NCBI GenBank assembly: GCA_947089905.1
Contig: CAMUMG010000009.1
Location: forward strand, 1 to 64,000
Direction: 5' to 3'
Length of the DNA stretch: 64,000 nucleotides
DNA from: an uncultured Lachnospiraceae bacterium
Lineage (GTDB): Bacteria; Bacillota; Clostridia; Lachnospirales; Lachnospiraceae
Shown here: positions 38,475-47,875 of the stretch, piece after piece
Layout of the letters: each line of letters opens with the position of its first letter
Numbering within the stretch: the stretch's first letter is position 1
Notes under the pieces: model-generated
What the model saw: the letters and a program-made list of their open reading frames with translations, nothing else
The model's database searches: none
What the model was told of the DNA's origin: nothing
Program-made: the position numbers and the translations under genes

Positions 38475-38526
38475 ATTGACTATATAGTTAATAAATGATA
38501 CAATTATTATTAACTATATAGTCAAT
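38475..38526 (+). promoter_or_regulatory. Promoter embedded in a 20-bp double palindrome (TetR operator)
   Basis: ATTGACTATATAGTTAATAA (38475-38494) and its perfect reverse complement (38507-38526) are separated by 12 bases; each arm is itself a near-palindrome around CTATATAG. The -35 TTGACT (38476-38481) is inside the left arm, the -10 TACAAT (38499-38504) is in the spacer with 17-base spacing, and the right arm covers the transcription start. This fits autorepression by the TetR protein encoded 25 bases downstream. Confidence 0.85.
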
Positions 38527-38550
38527 AATATTGTAAGGAGAAACAAATAT

Positions 38551-39159
38551 GTGATGAAAAAAAGCGAAAAAACAAAAATTACAGTTTCCAAAATTATTGC
38601 AGCTGCTATAAGTGAATTTGGTAAAAATGGATATGCTGGTGGAACAATAAACAATATCTGTAAATCAGGAATCAATAAGGGACTGCTTTATCACAATTTT
38701 ACTGGAAAAGATGAACTTTATCTGAATTGTTTGAACCTTAGTTGCAAAAAGCTGATACAACATATTAGAGAACAGAATGGGACAAAAAATCTGAAAAGTT
38801 ATATAACTGCTCGTATAGATACTTTTAACCTTTATCCTGATGAAGCACATATTTTTTTTGAGGCACTTCTTAGTCCTCCTATCCATTTAACAGACAAAGT
38901 TACTCTTGCACTTTCAGAATTTCATATGCTAAACGAACAGATGAGCAACAAAATACTAGATACCATTATTCTAAGAGATGGAATTTCAAGGGAAGAGTCA
39001 ATTTCTTACTTTTATATGATGCAAATGATGCTAAATGGTTATTTTAGCAGTCCAACTTTTCAAAATATTGCTTTGGAGAAAAAAATAAAAATACACGAAA
39101 GAATACTTCCGCGGTTGTTAGATTTTATGTTGTATGGGATTGCGAAAGGAGAGGATTAA
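38551..39159 (+). CDS. TetR-family regulator
   Basis: A 202-residue regulator with an N-terminal TetR helix-turn-helix (KIIAAAISEFGKNGYAGGTINNICKSGINKGLLYHNFTGKDELY) and a helical ligand-binding domain of unknown specificity. The start is GTG at 38551 (10 bases after AAGGAG) or ATG at 38554. The palindromic operator directly upstream implies that it represses itself and the antiporter gene that follows without a gap. Confidence 0.9.
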   Translation: MMKKSEKTKITVSKIIAAAISEFGKNGYAGGTINNICKSGINKGLLYHNFTGKDELYLNCLNLSCKKLIQHIREQNGTKNLKSYITARIDTFNLYPDEAHIFFEALLSPPIHLTDKVTLALSEFHMLNEQMSNKILDTIILRDGISREESISYFYMMQMMLNGYFSSPTFQNIALEKKIKIHERILPRLLDFMLYGIAKGED

Positions 39160-40380
39160 ATGGTTATTCATATTCTACGATGGATTATTGTACTTGTTCT
39201 TGCATTTTTGGTAGGACGATTAATGACAAAAATAAAAATGCCATCTATACTTGGTTGGTTGATTGTAGGTATGTTGTTTGGTCCTCATGCCATAAAAATG
39301 ATATCTCAAAATATTTTGGATACAGATTGGTATAAAACAGTTATCATGTGGATGCAGTGTGCCTTTGGTGTGATGCTTGGTTCCGAACTGGTATGGAGCA
39401 AATTGAAGCATTCTGGAAAGGCTCTTGTCATTACTACTCTGACACAATCTCTTGTCACCTTTATAGTTGTTTCTCTAGCCTTTGGAATTATCTTTTGCTT
39501 TACAAAGACGCCTATTTATCTTGCGTTTGTTTTTGGTGGAATTGCCCTCGCTACAGCACCCGCTCCTGCTCTGTCTATTGTTAATGAATTTGATGCAAAG
39601 GGAGCTGTCACAGATACATTACTTCCTATGACTGTATTGGATGATATAGTGGGAATCGCGGTCTTTTTTTTGGTGAATTCTCTAATTGCACGGGAAGTTT
39701 CTGGTGGTTCAATTCCACTATATATGATTCTAGTTATGATTTTTCTTCCTATTTTGATTGGAGTTGTAGTTGGATTTCCTGCAGGATGCTTACTGAAAAA
39801 ATCTAGTGGAAGAACTCAAAATTTGACTGTTCTGCTTTGTGGTATTACTGTTACTATGATGATTGGATGGTTTTTTAATACCTATCTTTTTTCAGACTTC
39901 GCACTCAATTATATGTTGATGGGTGTTTCTTTTGCAGCAGTGTTTTCCAACATGGTTACATTAGAACAATTAGATATGATCAATAGTTATTTTTCTCCGA
40001 TCCTTAGTATCGCCCTACTTGTTGCTATCGTTGATCTTGGTACACCCTTAGACTATCATCTAATTCTTGGATCTGGATTGTATACCTTTATCTATATTTT
40101 GGCACGAGCATTTGGAAAATACTTCGGTGCGAGGAGTGGTGCGAAATTCACCCATATGCCAGATACCGTCCAAAAATATCTTGGTCTGACATTACTTCCC
40201 CATTCTGGCGTTTCCCTTGTGTTTACAGGAATTATTTGCTCGACGTTGGCTTCTGCGCCAGAAATGGTTCAGATTGTACAAGGTACAATCGCCGCAGCAG
40301 CTATTATTAATGAATTTATTGCTGTAATTGCAGCAAAAAAGGGATTCGAATTAGCTGGAGAAATTAAAAGAATATCGTAA
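39160..40380 (+). CDS. CPA2-type cation/proton antiporter (Kef-like, no regulatory domain)
   Basis: A 406-residue membrane protein with about 12-13 helices, of the monovalent cation:proton antiporter-2 family. Typical segments are LGWLIVGMLFGPHAI, a GIALATAPAP motif in the ion-binding crossover region, and VLDDIVGIAVFF with the paired acidic residues. It lacks the TrkA-N/RCK nucleotide-binding domain of KefB/C, so it is probably a simple exchanger. The ATG directly follows the TetR stop (TAAATG) with AAAGGAGAGG inside the regulator's end, so the two are coupled. Ion specificity is not readable. Confidence 0.88.
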   Translation: MVIHILRWIIVLVLAFLVGRLMTKIKMPSILGWLIVGMLFGPHAIKMISQNILDTDWYKTVIMWMQCAFGVMLGSELVWSKLKHSGKALVITTLTQSLVTFIVVSLAFGIIFCFTKTPIYLAFVFGGIALATAPAPALSIVNEFDAKGAVTDTLLPMTVLDDIVGIAVFFLVNSLIAREVSGGSIPLYMILVMIFLPILIGVVVGFPAGCLLKKSSGRTQNLTVLLCGITVTMMIGWFFNTYLFSDFALNYMLMGVSFAAVFSNMVTLEQLDMINSYFSPILSIALLVAIVDLGTPLDYHLILGSGLYTFIYILARAFGKYFGARSGAKFTHMPDTVQKYLGLTLLPHSGVSLVFTGIICSTLASAPEMVQIVQGTIAAAAIINEFIAVIAAKKGFELAGEIKRIS

Positions 40381-40568
40381 CTTATTTTATTTTTTCCTAT
40401 ATTGGATATAGAATGTTTTGGTATAGTTTTAGTCCTTAAAAGTATATATAATACAAGATAGAGCAGAAAAAATCTGGTAATTGTAGAATATAGCAATTAA
40501 GATTTATTTTATCTATATCGGAAAGATATGGATTTCACTCTATAAACAAAAACTTTTTTGTATAACAC

Positions 40569-40601
40569 AACTGACGTGGCATAACTTATGCCACGCCAGT
40601 T
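40569..40601 (-). terminator. Long hairpin after tldE
   Basis: 16-base arms AACTGACGTGGCATAA / TTATGCCACGCCAGTT with one mismatch and a single-base centre. It lies 20 bases past the tldE stop. The T tract is interrupted, so it may also serve the rightward antiporter transcript. Confidence 0.65.
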
Positions 40602-40620
40602 GAATAGAACTTTTATTATA

Positions 40621-41895
40621 TCAACAACCTGCTACTTTAATATCTTTTAGTAAAACCGCATATGGACCTTCAAAACCTTTTTCTTTCTGTAATTCTTTTG
40701 AGAAAACAAGTTCCTTTTGTGCCTCTAAAATATTTCCACTGATCGAGCCTCCAGTTACTGGAGTTATTGTTGTTCCATCACTTAAAAATGCTAGTCGGAT
40801 CTCTCCACCAAAGTGTCCAGTAAAGGAATCCATCTGAAAATCAGAAAAATTTACTACATGAAGATACTTTCCCTGTTTCAATTCCTCCATTAATTTACTT
40901 CCAGCAGGCATTTGATATCTACCATAATTTCCTGTTGGCTCTATATTCAGGTAATAGGAAAATCTACAAGCACCGTGGATTGTCTTTAATACACTGTCTT
41001 CTAATAATACCCGGTCTTTCATGGAGATTCCCTCAAAACTATAAGGTTCTCTTGCTTTTAGGGTAAGATTTAATTTTTCCCCTGTGATTTGTTCTCCCTG
41101 TATCATCATACCAGTCTGATAATTAGAATACTTTGGATAAATCATCCCTGCTCCAGAACGTGAAATATAATAGCTGATTAATTCTTTCACACTATCGCCT
41201 GATAACAATACAGAATACGTTCCGGCAACAGGTGCTTTTACTGCCTGTGCTCTCGCCTTGGTTAAATCTAAAGTTTCCGCCACTTTAGTACGAAGTGCGT
41301 CGATATCGAGATCATCGTAGGAAAAGTCCTGATAAGTTTCTACATCTTGTGGTTCTTTACATTGAGCAACAAATTCTCCATTGATACGATTTACCTTATA
41401 TCCTACGTCAATTCCCTCTGAGTTGATAATATGGCAGGTTTCTTTATTAATAAATAATTCCGCCGAGTTTAAAAAAACATCTTTTTGTGTATCCTCTGCA
41501 AATAGTGCTTCTGTCATCTTTTTGGCAATCTCTTCTAATGTAAGAGAACTTAATCCACTCTCTAACGTTACAAATTCCTCTTTTGTTCCAGATGGTAATT
41601 CATAGTATGGATTACTTACAAAGGAAGCGGAAAAATAAGCATCTTTTACTTTTTGATTTAGCTCATCTTGTGTCATACTTTCGGAAAGTTCTACCTCAGA
41701 AGAACCTAAATTTTTCTTTCCTTCTTTTTCAAATTCACGATATACTGTTACATTATATTTGTGTACTTTTTTCCCTCTACGCATATCCAGCTTACGGCGA
41801 ATAAAAAATAATTCTAACTGTTCTGCTTCTACCTCATTAATTCGGTATTTTGTAATATTATTGTGATTAAATGCCTTTAAAATTTGCTCTATCAT
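40621..41895 (-). CDS. TldE/PmbA-family metalloprotease subunit
   Basis: A 424-residue TldD/PmbA-family protein lacking the HExxxH motif of its neighbour, so it is the TldE/PmbA-type partner. The TldD/TldE heterodimer degrades unstructured peptides and, in some bacteria, matures peptide antibiotics and CcdA. C-terminal PVTGGSISGNILE and the FEG(P)YAVLLKDIKVAG end are family-typical. ATG follows AAAGGACTAAGAAG. It lies 15 bases downstream of TldD, so the heterodimer is encoded as one operon. Confidence 0.88.
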   Translation of the reverse strand: MIEQILKAFNHNNITKYRINEVEAEQLELFFIRRKLDMRRGKKVHKYNVTVYREFEKEGKKNLGSSEVELSESMTQDELNQKVKDAYFSASFVSNPYYELPSGTKEEFVTLESGLSSLTLEEIAKKMTEALFAEDTQKDVFLNSAELFINKETCHIINSEGIDVGYKVNRINGEFVAQCKEPQDVETYQDFSYDDLDIDALRTKVAETLDLTKARAQAVKAPVAGTYSVLLSGDSVKELISYYISRSGAGMIYPKYSNYQTGMMIQGEQITGEKLNLTLKAREPYSFEGISMKDRVLLEDSVLKTIHGACRFSYYLNIEPTGNYGRYQMPAGSKLMEELKQGKYLHVVNFSDFQMDSFTGHFGGEIRLAFLSDGTTITPVTGGSISGNILEAQKELVFSKELQKEKGFEGPYAVLLKDIKVAGC

Positions 41896-41910
41896 CTTCT
41901 TAGTCCTTTC

Positions 41911-43344
41911 TTAACCCAAACGTATTCTGGCTTTTATATAAGGACCGCCGTCTGAAACCTTCACCCATTCCTTATATCCTTTGCCACACATACCGCCTCC
42001 GTCAAGTTCTATTTTATCTGAAACCATAGAGATCGACTTTAGAAGATCTGGTACATATCCAGTTAAAACGATTGGAGAAAAGATTTTTCCTGTCAATTTT
42101 CCATCTTTAATTTCTCTGGCAAAGTTTACCATACACTGAATTCCCCAGTTCTTTGGATCTTCCATTCCACTTGTGGCATTATCCAACAAAAAACCATCCT
42201 TTATGGAAGCGATCATATCCTCTACACTATCTTTGCCTGCCTCAAAAAATGTATTGGTCATACGGGTATATGCTTTCCGTTCGTAACTTTCTCGTCTTCC
42301 ATTGCCAGTTGGTTTTGTTCCTAATACCATTGCAGACTGACTGTCACTAAGACCAGCAACTAAAATTCCATGATCGATAATTACAGTATCTTTTGCTGGA
42401 ACTCCCTCGTCATCAAAGAAATAAGATGCTACTTCTTTTGTAGCTGCAGCACCGTCGTGCATAGTAATTAAAGGAGAGGCCACTTGTTTTCCTATAAATT
42501 GTTCTGCCTGTGCACGTTTTTTTACAAACATATCCATTTCTACGCCGTGTCCAAATGCTTCATGTACAATCATACCAGTTACATTTGGAGTACAAATACA
42601 TTCATATTCTCCCGGCTTAATGGATTCACTTTCTAATAATTCAACCGCAGTATTTACTACAACTGGAATTCCCTGCTCTAACTTATCTAAGATCTCTGCT
42701 CCGCCTAAATTTGAATAGCTTTGATAACAGTCTTTGATCTCTTCTCCACGAACTGCTAATGCACTAACTCCTGCGGTCATCCACAAAACATTTTGTTCCA
42801 TATCGCGGTTTTTAGATAAAAACAGCTTACTATATCTTTGATAATTACAAAATACATTACAGTCTAAAATTTTCTCATTCGCTTCTTTACCCTGTTTACT
42901 TAATGCTACTAAACGATTTATAATTGTTTCATCACCTAATTGTTCTGGATCAATTTCATATTCTGTACTCTCACAAAAAGTCAAAGGTTCATCTGGAAGA
43001 GGGTTATAGTTACTTAATTCTAATCCCTCTGGTAAAACATTGGAGGATAAACTTAGTAAATGGCGGATATCCTCTATAATTTCTTCTATTTTTTCTTCTG
43101 TAATATCATTATAGGAAAACTCTGAATAACTGCTGCCATCATAGACTTTTATCACAAAACCACGACCTGCTAGACGCCCCGATTCTCCTGCATAAATACC
43201 CTGCTTTGATACCCCATACTGTTTTGATACAGAATCAGATGCAAGAATAGATACATAAAAATATTCCTGCAATAGTCTGTCAAGTAGAGTACAAAGCAAA
43301 GGCTTTATCTGTTTTAAATAATTGCTTGACTTTACTTTCATCAT
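41911..43344 (-). CDS. tldD: TldD-family metalloprotease
   Basis: The catalytic subunit of the TldD/TldE protease, with the zinc motif HEAFGHGVE (HExxxH) near residue 260, DEGVPAKDTVIIDHG and, near the C-terminus, DGGGMCGKG. Length of 477 residues is normal. The frame is open 13 codons upstream into the transketolase terminator, but that region lacks a ribosome site; ATG at 43344 or the adjacent ATG at 43341 follows AAAGGAATTG. No RiPP precursor is visible nearby, so a general peptide-turnover role is more likely. Confidence 0.9.
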   Translation of the reverse strand: MMKVKSSNYLKQIKPLLCTLLDRLLQEYFYVSILASDSVSKQYGVSKQGIYAGESGRLAGRGFVIKVYDGSSYSEFSYNDITEEKIEEIIEDIRHLLSLSSNVLPEGLELSNYNPLPDEPLTFCESTEYEIDPEQLGDETIINRLVALSKQGKEANEKILDCNVFCNYQRYSKLFLSKNRDMEQNVLWMTAGVSALAVRGEEIKDCYQSYSNLGGAEILDKLEQGIPVVVNTAVELLESESIKPGEYECICTPNVTGMIVHEAFGHGVEMDMFVKKRAQAEQFIGKQVASPLITMHDGAAATKEVASYFFDDEGVPAKDTVIIDHGILVAGLSDSQSAMVLGTKPTGNGRRESYERKAYTRMTNTFFEAGKDSVEDMIASIKDGFLLDNATSGMEDPKNWGIQCMVNFAREIKDGKLTGKIFSPIVLTGYVPDLLKSISMVSDKIELDGGGMCGKGYKEWVKVSDGGPYIKARIRLG

Positions 43345-43382
43345 TTTTATTGCAATTCCTTTCTTTTTTCCATACTTTAACA

Positions 43383-43423
43383 AAACGCCAAAAAGTCCTA
43401 TAAATATTGACTTTTTGGCGTTT
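43383..43423 (-). terminator. Terminator after transketolase
   Basis: Perfect 15-base arms AAACGCCAAAAAGTC / GACTTTTTGGCGTTT (43383-43397, 43409-43423), followed leftward by TTTTG. Confidence 0.88.
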
Positions 43424-43433
43424 CAATAAACGA

Positions 43434-45419
43434 TTACTTTACAACTTCTTTTACTGCACCTACTACATTTTCTGTTGTAAAGCCAAATTTTTTAAATAGA
43501 GTGGATGCTGGTGCGGATGCTCCAAAACCTGTCATTGTGATTACTTTGCCATCCAATCCAACATATTTGCCCCATCCAAAGTCACTTAATGCTTCTACAG
43601 CAACCCTAGCACGAACTTTATTTGGAAGGATTTGTTCTTTATATTCTTGTGATTGTTCTTCAAAAATATCCATACAAGGCATAGAAACTACTCTGACATC
43701 AATTCCGTCTTTTGCCAGTTCTGCCTTTGCATTAACAGCAAGTTCCACTTCGGATCCAGTTGCAATAATAATAGCATCTGGGGTTTCTTTTGAAGAGTCT
43801 TCTAAAATATAAGCACCTTTGAGAGCTTCTTTCGAAGAACCTGCTAATTGTGGAAGATTTTGTCTTGTTAAAACTAAAGCTGTTGGGGTTTCTTTTGAAG
43901 TTACTGCAGAATACCAAGCTGCAATCGTTTCTGTTGCATCTGCTGGACGGAATACGTGGAAATTTGGCATTGAACGAAGCATTGCAAGCTGTTCAATCGG
44001 TTCATGGGTTGGTCCATCTTCTCCAACACCGATACTGTCATGTGTTAATACATAAGTTGTCGGAATGTGCATAATTGCCGAAAGTCTTGCCATTGGTTTT
44101 ACATAGTCACTAAATACAAAGAAGGTAGAAACAAAGGCTCTCATTCCATGTAATGTCATACCATTTCCAATAGCAGCCATCGCCAATTCACGAACTCCAA
44201 AATGCAGATTTCTTCCTGCATAGTTATCCTTTGAGAAATCTCCTTCATCTTTCATATAGGTCTTTGTAGAAGGAGCAAGATCGGCAGCACCACCAATAAA
44301 GTTTGGAACATAATTTTTGATTCTATTAATAATCTGACCAGAAAGATTTCTAGTTGCTTCTGGTTTTTCATCATACTTCCAGAATTCTTCATTTTCCAAT
44401 AACGGAACTGCTATATCCAAATCGAATTCTTTCTCCCAAGCTTCTTTCATCTCTGGATACTCTTTGCAGTATTGTGCAAACATAGTATTCCAAGCTTCTT
44501 CATCCTTTGCCTTTTCCTGTGTAATTGCACGATAATTAGCATAAACCTCTTCTGGTACAAAGAATGGCTCTTGTGAAGGCCATCCTAAATTCTCTTTTAA
44601 TGCTGCCACATTCTCTTCTCCAAGAGGTTCTCCATGAGCACTTGCCTTGCCCTGCTTTGCTGGACAACCATATCCAATCTGTGTCTTTATCATAATCATA
44701 GATGGATGCTGTTTATCTGCCTTTGCCTCATCAATCGCCTTTCCAATCTCGTCTAAGTTATTTCCATCTTCTACTACTAATGTCTGGAATCCAAATGCTT
44801 CAAAACGTTTGCAAACATCTTCTGTAAATGCAATCTGTGTACTTCCCTCAATCGAAATCTGATTGGAATCATAAAGTACAATCAATTTGTTAAGTCCAAG
44901 AGTTCCTGCCAAGGAAAATGCCTCAGAAGAAATTCCTTCCATCATACAGCCATCGCCACCTAATACATACGTATAATGATCGACGACTGGATAATTTTCT
45001 TTGTTAAACTTTGCTGACAGATGTGCTTCTGCCATCGCCATTCCTACTGCCATTCCCATACCTGCTCCAAGAGGTCCTGTCGTTGCCTCTACCCCTTTGG
45101 TATGACGATATTCTGGATGTCCCGGAGTTAGGGAATCTAGTTGACGAAACTGCATCAAATCTTCTTTTGTCAAACCATAGCCAAATAAATGAAGAAGGGA
45201 ATATAATAAAGTAGAACCATGTCCACCAGACAAAATAAAACGATCTCTATTTGGCCAGTCTGGATTTGCTGGATTGTGTTTCATCTTCTTTGCCCACAGT
45301 TCATAGGCAACTGCTGCACATCCTAATGGCAATCCCGGATGACCACTCTTTGCTTTCTGTACTGCATCCGCAGCCAGAACACGGATTGAATTTACTGACA
45401 TTACATCAATATTGCTCAT
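43434..45419 (-). CDS. tkt: Transketolase
   Basis: A full-length 661-residue transketolase (EC 2.2.1.1), thiamine-diphosphate dependent, of the pentose phosphate pathway. Signature segments: KSGHPGLPLG at the N-terminus, the ThDP motif GDGCMMEGISSEA, the middle-domain FRPADATE and the C-terminal VRARVAVEA. Residue HPEYRHTKGVEATTGPLGAG is in place. ATG follows TGGAGGATAAAA. It lies 33 bases downstream of the transaldolase gene, making a non-oxidative pentose phosphate operon. Confidence 0.97.
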   Translation of the reverse strand: MSNIDVMSVNSIRVLAADAVQKAKSGHPGLPLGCAAVAYELWAKKMKHNPANPDWPNRDRFILSGGHGSTLLYSLLHLFGYGLTKEDLMQFRQLDSLTPGHPEYRHTKGVEATTGPLGAGMGMAVGMAMAEAHLSAKFNKENYPVVDHYTYVLGGDGCMMEGISSEAFSLAGTLGLNKLIVLYDSNQISIEGSTQIAFTEDVCKRFEAFGFQTLVVEDGNNLDEIGKAIDEAKADKQHPSMIMIKTQIGYGCPAKQGKASAHGEPLGEENVAALKENLGWPSQEPFFVPEEVYANYRAITQEKAKDEEAWNTMFAQYCKEYPEMKEAWEKEFDLDIAVPLLENEEFWKYDEKPEATRNLSGQIINRIKNYVPNFIGGAADLAPSTKTYMKDEGDFSKDNYAGRNLHFGVRELAMAAIGNGMTLHGMRAFVSTFFVFSDYVKPMARLSAIMHIPTTYVLTHDSIGVGEDGPTHEPIEQLAMLRSMPNFHVFRPADATETIAAWYSAVTSKETPTALVLTRQNLPQLAGSSKEALKGAYILEDSSKETPDAIIIATGSEVELAVNAKAELAKDGIDVRVVSMPCMDIFEEQSQEYKEQILPNKVRARVAVEALSDFGWGKYVGLDGKVITMTGFGASAPASTLFKKFGFTTENVVGAVKEVVK

Positions 45420-45452
45420 TTTTATCCTCCATTTGTCTTACAATCTGTATTT

Positions 45453-46106
45453 TTAATCTCCAAAGACAGCACGATAATCTTTTTGGAATTTTTCAATTCC
45501 GATATCTGTTAATGGATGTTTTGTACACTGCTCAATTACACTATAAGGTACAGTTGCAATATCTGCACCTGCTAAAGCACAGTCGGTAATATGGATAGGA
45601 TTGCGGATACTTGCTGCGATAATCTCTGTTTTAATATTATAGTTCTTAAAAATTGCTGCAATAGTACGTATTAAATCAATACCTGGAGTAGAAACATCAT
45701 CTAAACGTCCTAAGAATGGAGAAACATAAGTTGCACCTGCCTTAGCTGCCAAAAGAGCCTGATTTGCAGAAAAAATAAGAGTAACATTTGTCTTAATTCC
45801 TTCAGCAGAAAGTGCCTTTGTTGCCTTTAAGCCTTCCACTGTCATTGGAATCTTAACTATCATATTCTTATGGATCTTAGCAATTTCACGTCCCTCTTTA
45901 ATCATTCCCTCTGCATCTACTGTTGTTGCCTTAACCTCTCCACTGATTGGACCGTCTACTATAGAAGTAATTTCTTTAATTACCTCAACAAAATCTCTTC
46001 CCTCTTTTGCAATCAAAGATGGATTCGTAGTAACGCCACAGATTACTCCCATATCATTTGCCTTTTTGATATCCTCTACATTCGCTGTGTCAATAAAAAA
46101 CTTCAT
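45453..46106 (-). CDS. tal: Transaldolase, short TalC/FSA type
   Basis: A 217-residue transaldolase-like enzyme (EC 2.2.1.2 family; the close fructose-6-phosphate aldolases share this size). N-terminus [16 protein letters not shown] and [13 protein letters not shown] are diagnostic; the Schiff-base lysine is in IVKIPMT and TNVTLIFS follows. The pairing with transketolase favours transaldolase over aldolase activity. ATG has an excellent CAGGAGGG ribosome site. First gene of the tal-tkt operon with its own promoter. Confidence 0.94.
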   Translation of the reverse strand: MKFFIDTANVEDIKKANDMGVICGVTTNPSLIAKEGRDFVEVIKEITSIVDGPISGEVKATTVDAEGMIKEGREIAKIHKNMIVKIPMTVEGLKATKALSAEGIKTNVTLIFSANQALLAAKAGATYVSPFLGRLDDVSTPGIDLIRTIAAIFKNYNIKTEIIAASIRNPIHITDCALAGADIATVPYSVIEQCTKHPLTDIGIEKFQKDYRAVFGD

Positions 46107-46198
46107 AGATAAAACCCTCCTGTTTTCATAAAAATTATTCCATTGACTGCTTGTACTAAAATAGTTTTCATTAATGTAAAATAATTTTACTTAATCTA

Positions 46199-46227
46199 AA
46201 TATACTATATTTTGTACAATTATGCAA
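46199..46227 (-). promoter_or_regulatory. Promoter of tal-tkt
   Basis: Leftward TTGCAT (46222-46227), 17-base spacer, TATATT (46199-46204). Confidence 0.6.
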
Positions 46228-46277
46228 GCCAAAAATGGTCTCCTTTTGTATAAAATTTATTCAATATCCAACCCCTT

Positions 46278-47006
46278 CTAAAGCTGTGAAAATATCTCTC
46301 CAAGACCTGCATTTATTAATAAATCTGCATCCCTATCATATGGAGTAACTGATTTATTGATTAATACTAACTTGTCCCCTTGATAATACCGAATCAATCC
46401 TGCCGCAGGATAGACAGAAAGAGATGTACCACCAATGATCAATATCTGTGCATTCTTAATAAACTCCACTGCTTCTTTCATTACCTGTTCATCTAATGCC
46501 TCTTCATATAAAACCACATCTGGTTTAATAACTCCTCCACAATTACAATGCGGAATTTCTTCATTTTTTGCTACTACTTCTATATCATAATACCTTCCAC
46601 ATTCCGTACAGTAATTTCGAAAAATCGATCCATGCAATTCATACACCCGTTTACTTCCTGCCTTTTGGTGAAGTCCATCAATATTTTGAGTGATAATCGC
46701 TTTTAGTTTACCTGTCTGCTCTAATTCGGCCAACTTTTTATGTGTAATATTTGGGTTTGCATTCAAACAAAGCATCTTATCACGATAAAATTTATAAAAT
46801 TCCTTTGTATTTCTTAGAAAAAATGTATGACTTAAAATCGTTTCTGGAGGATATTGATATTTCATATGGTATAATCCATCTATACTTCGAAAGTCAGGAA
46901 TTCCACTTTCTGTTGATACTCCTGCGCCTCCAAAGAAAACAATATTATCACTTTTTTCTATATACTCTTTTAACAGTTCTACCTTTTGTACTTCAGGTTC
47001 TAACAT
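46278..47006 (-). CDS. cobB: Sir2-family NAD-dependent protein deacylase
   Basis: A 242-residue sirtuin that removes acyl groups from lysines using NAD+. Motifs in order: GAGVSTESGIPDFRS (NAD binding), TQNIDGLHQKAG with the catalytic ELHGS histidine, a zinc ribbon (CTECGRYY and CNCGG) and IIGGTSLSVYPAAGL. ATG follows GGGTAGGATAA. It is a stand-alone housekeeping sirtuin, not fused to SLOG or other immune domains, and lies outside the mobile region. Confidence 0.95.
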   Translation of the reverse strand: MLEPEVQKVELLKEYIEKSDNIVFFGGAGVSTESGIPDFRSIDGLYHMKYQYPPETILSHTFFLRNTKEFYKFYRDKMLCLNANPNITHKKLAELEQTGKLKAIITQNIDGLHQKAGSKRVYELHGSIFRNYCTECGRYYDIEVVAKNEEIPHCNCGGVIKPDVVLYEEALDEQVMKEAVEFIKNAQILIIGGTSLSVYPAAGLIRYYQGDKLVLINKSVTPYDRDADLLINAGLGEIFSQL

Positions 47007-47243
47007 TTATCCTACCCTCTTCCTACATCCTTGTTCGTTTTTACTATGTTCTATCTATTTTACTATATCGATCTTCTAAGTTTCTGTCAAGATTTATTGT
47101 ATATTCTTTACCCTTTTTTAATACAAAAGATGTATTAATAATACCATACATCTTTTGGAATAATTCTAAATTTTATTTAAAAAATAACCAAAAAACCAAT
47201 TTTCAAACAAGAAAGTTCACAAAATGAACTCTGTATCTTGTAT

Positions 47244-47289
47244 GTTATCCACAGTTATCCACAGTATATTGTGGATAACTGTGGATAAC
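47244..47289. promoter_or_regulatory. Symmetric cluster of four consensus DnaA boxes
   Basis: Two copies of TTATCCACA (47245-47253, 47255-47263) face two copies in reverse, TGTGGATAA (47270-47278, 47280-47288), around a GTATAT centre. Boxes within each pair are 10 bp apart, one helical turn. All four match the DnaA consensus exactly. It lies in the 338-bp gap between cobB and spmB. A separate short inverted repeat AGTTCA/TGAACT is at 47214-47230. The rest of the gap holds nothing I recognise. Confidence 0.8.
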
Positions 47290-47344
47290 TTCAGATAATG
47301 ATCAACTTTATACGTACAACTTTTTACATCTCTAAACTTAATCT

Positions 47345-47875
47345 CTAATCTGTTATGAATCCTGCCAATATCACACTTGCTATAATTCCAACTAATGTTG
47401 TAAATAACGCTCCCGATAAAGTCCAACGGCTTTTTTTAACCTTTGCTGTCATATAATAAACACTCATTGTATAAAATATAGTTTCTGTACAACTCATCAT
47501 AATAGAAGTAATCATTCCAATTTTAGAATCTGGACCATATTCCTTAAAAAGATCTAATACCAATCCAGTAGCTGCAGAAGAAGAAAACATTTTTACAATA
47601 GCAGCCGGAACTACTGGTGCAGGAAGCCCTAAAGGTTCTGTTAACATTCCAAGTAGCCCTGCCAAAAAATCTAAAAATCCAGACGCTCTAAGAATACCTA
47701 CTGCCATCATTAATCCAATTAATGTTGGAAGAATTCCTATTACTGTCTTTAATCCATCTGCTGCGCCATGGACAAAATCATCATATACATTTGACCGATT
47801 TAATAATCCGTATCCTACAATACAAAAAATAATCAAAGGTATCATATAATCCGATAAATAGACCAAAAATTTCAC
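47345..47875 (-). CDS. spmB: Spore maturation protein B
   Basis: A 176-residue membrane protein of the SpmB/nucleoside-recognition (Gate) domain family, involved with SpmA in spore core dehydration. It has about five hydrophobic helices and the typical KMFSSSAATGLVLDLFKEYGPDS and SCTETIFYTMSVYYM segments. GTG start overlaps the spmA stop (GTGA). It is intact, but its upstream partner is disrupted, and with it probably the native promoter. Confidence 0.93.
   Translation of the reverse strand: MKFLVYLSDYMIPLIIFCIVGYGLLNRSNVYDDFVHGAADGLKTVIGILPTLIGLMMAVGILRASGFLDFLAGLLGMLTEPLGLPAPVVPAAIVKMFSSSAATGLVLDLFKEYGPDSKIGMITSIMMSCTETIFYTMSVYYMTAKVKKSRWTLSGALFTTLVGIIASVILAGFITD

Noticed and set aside
47244..47289. 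DnaA-box palindrome as an ordinary terminator
   Set aside because: No T run follows on either strand, and all four units match the DnaA consensus exactly with 10-bp phasing.
47217..47426. Small leftward reading frame across the DnaA-box palindrome
   Set aside because: It overlaps spmB antiphase, encodes no recognisable protein and exists only because the palindrome lacks stops.
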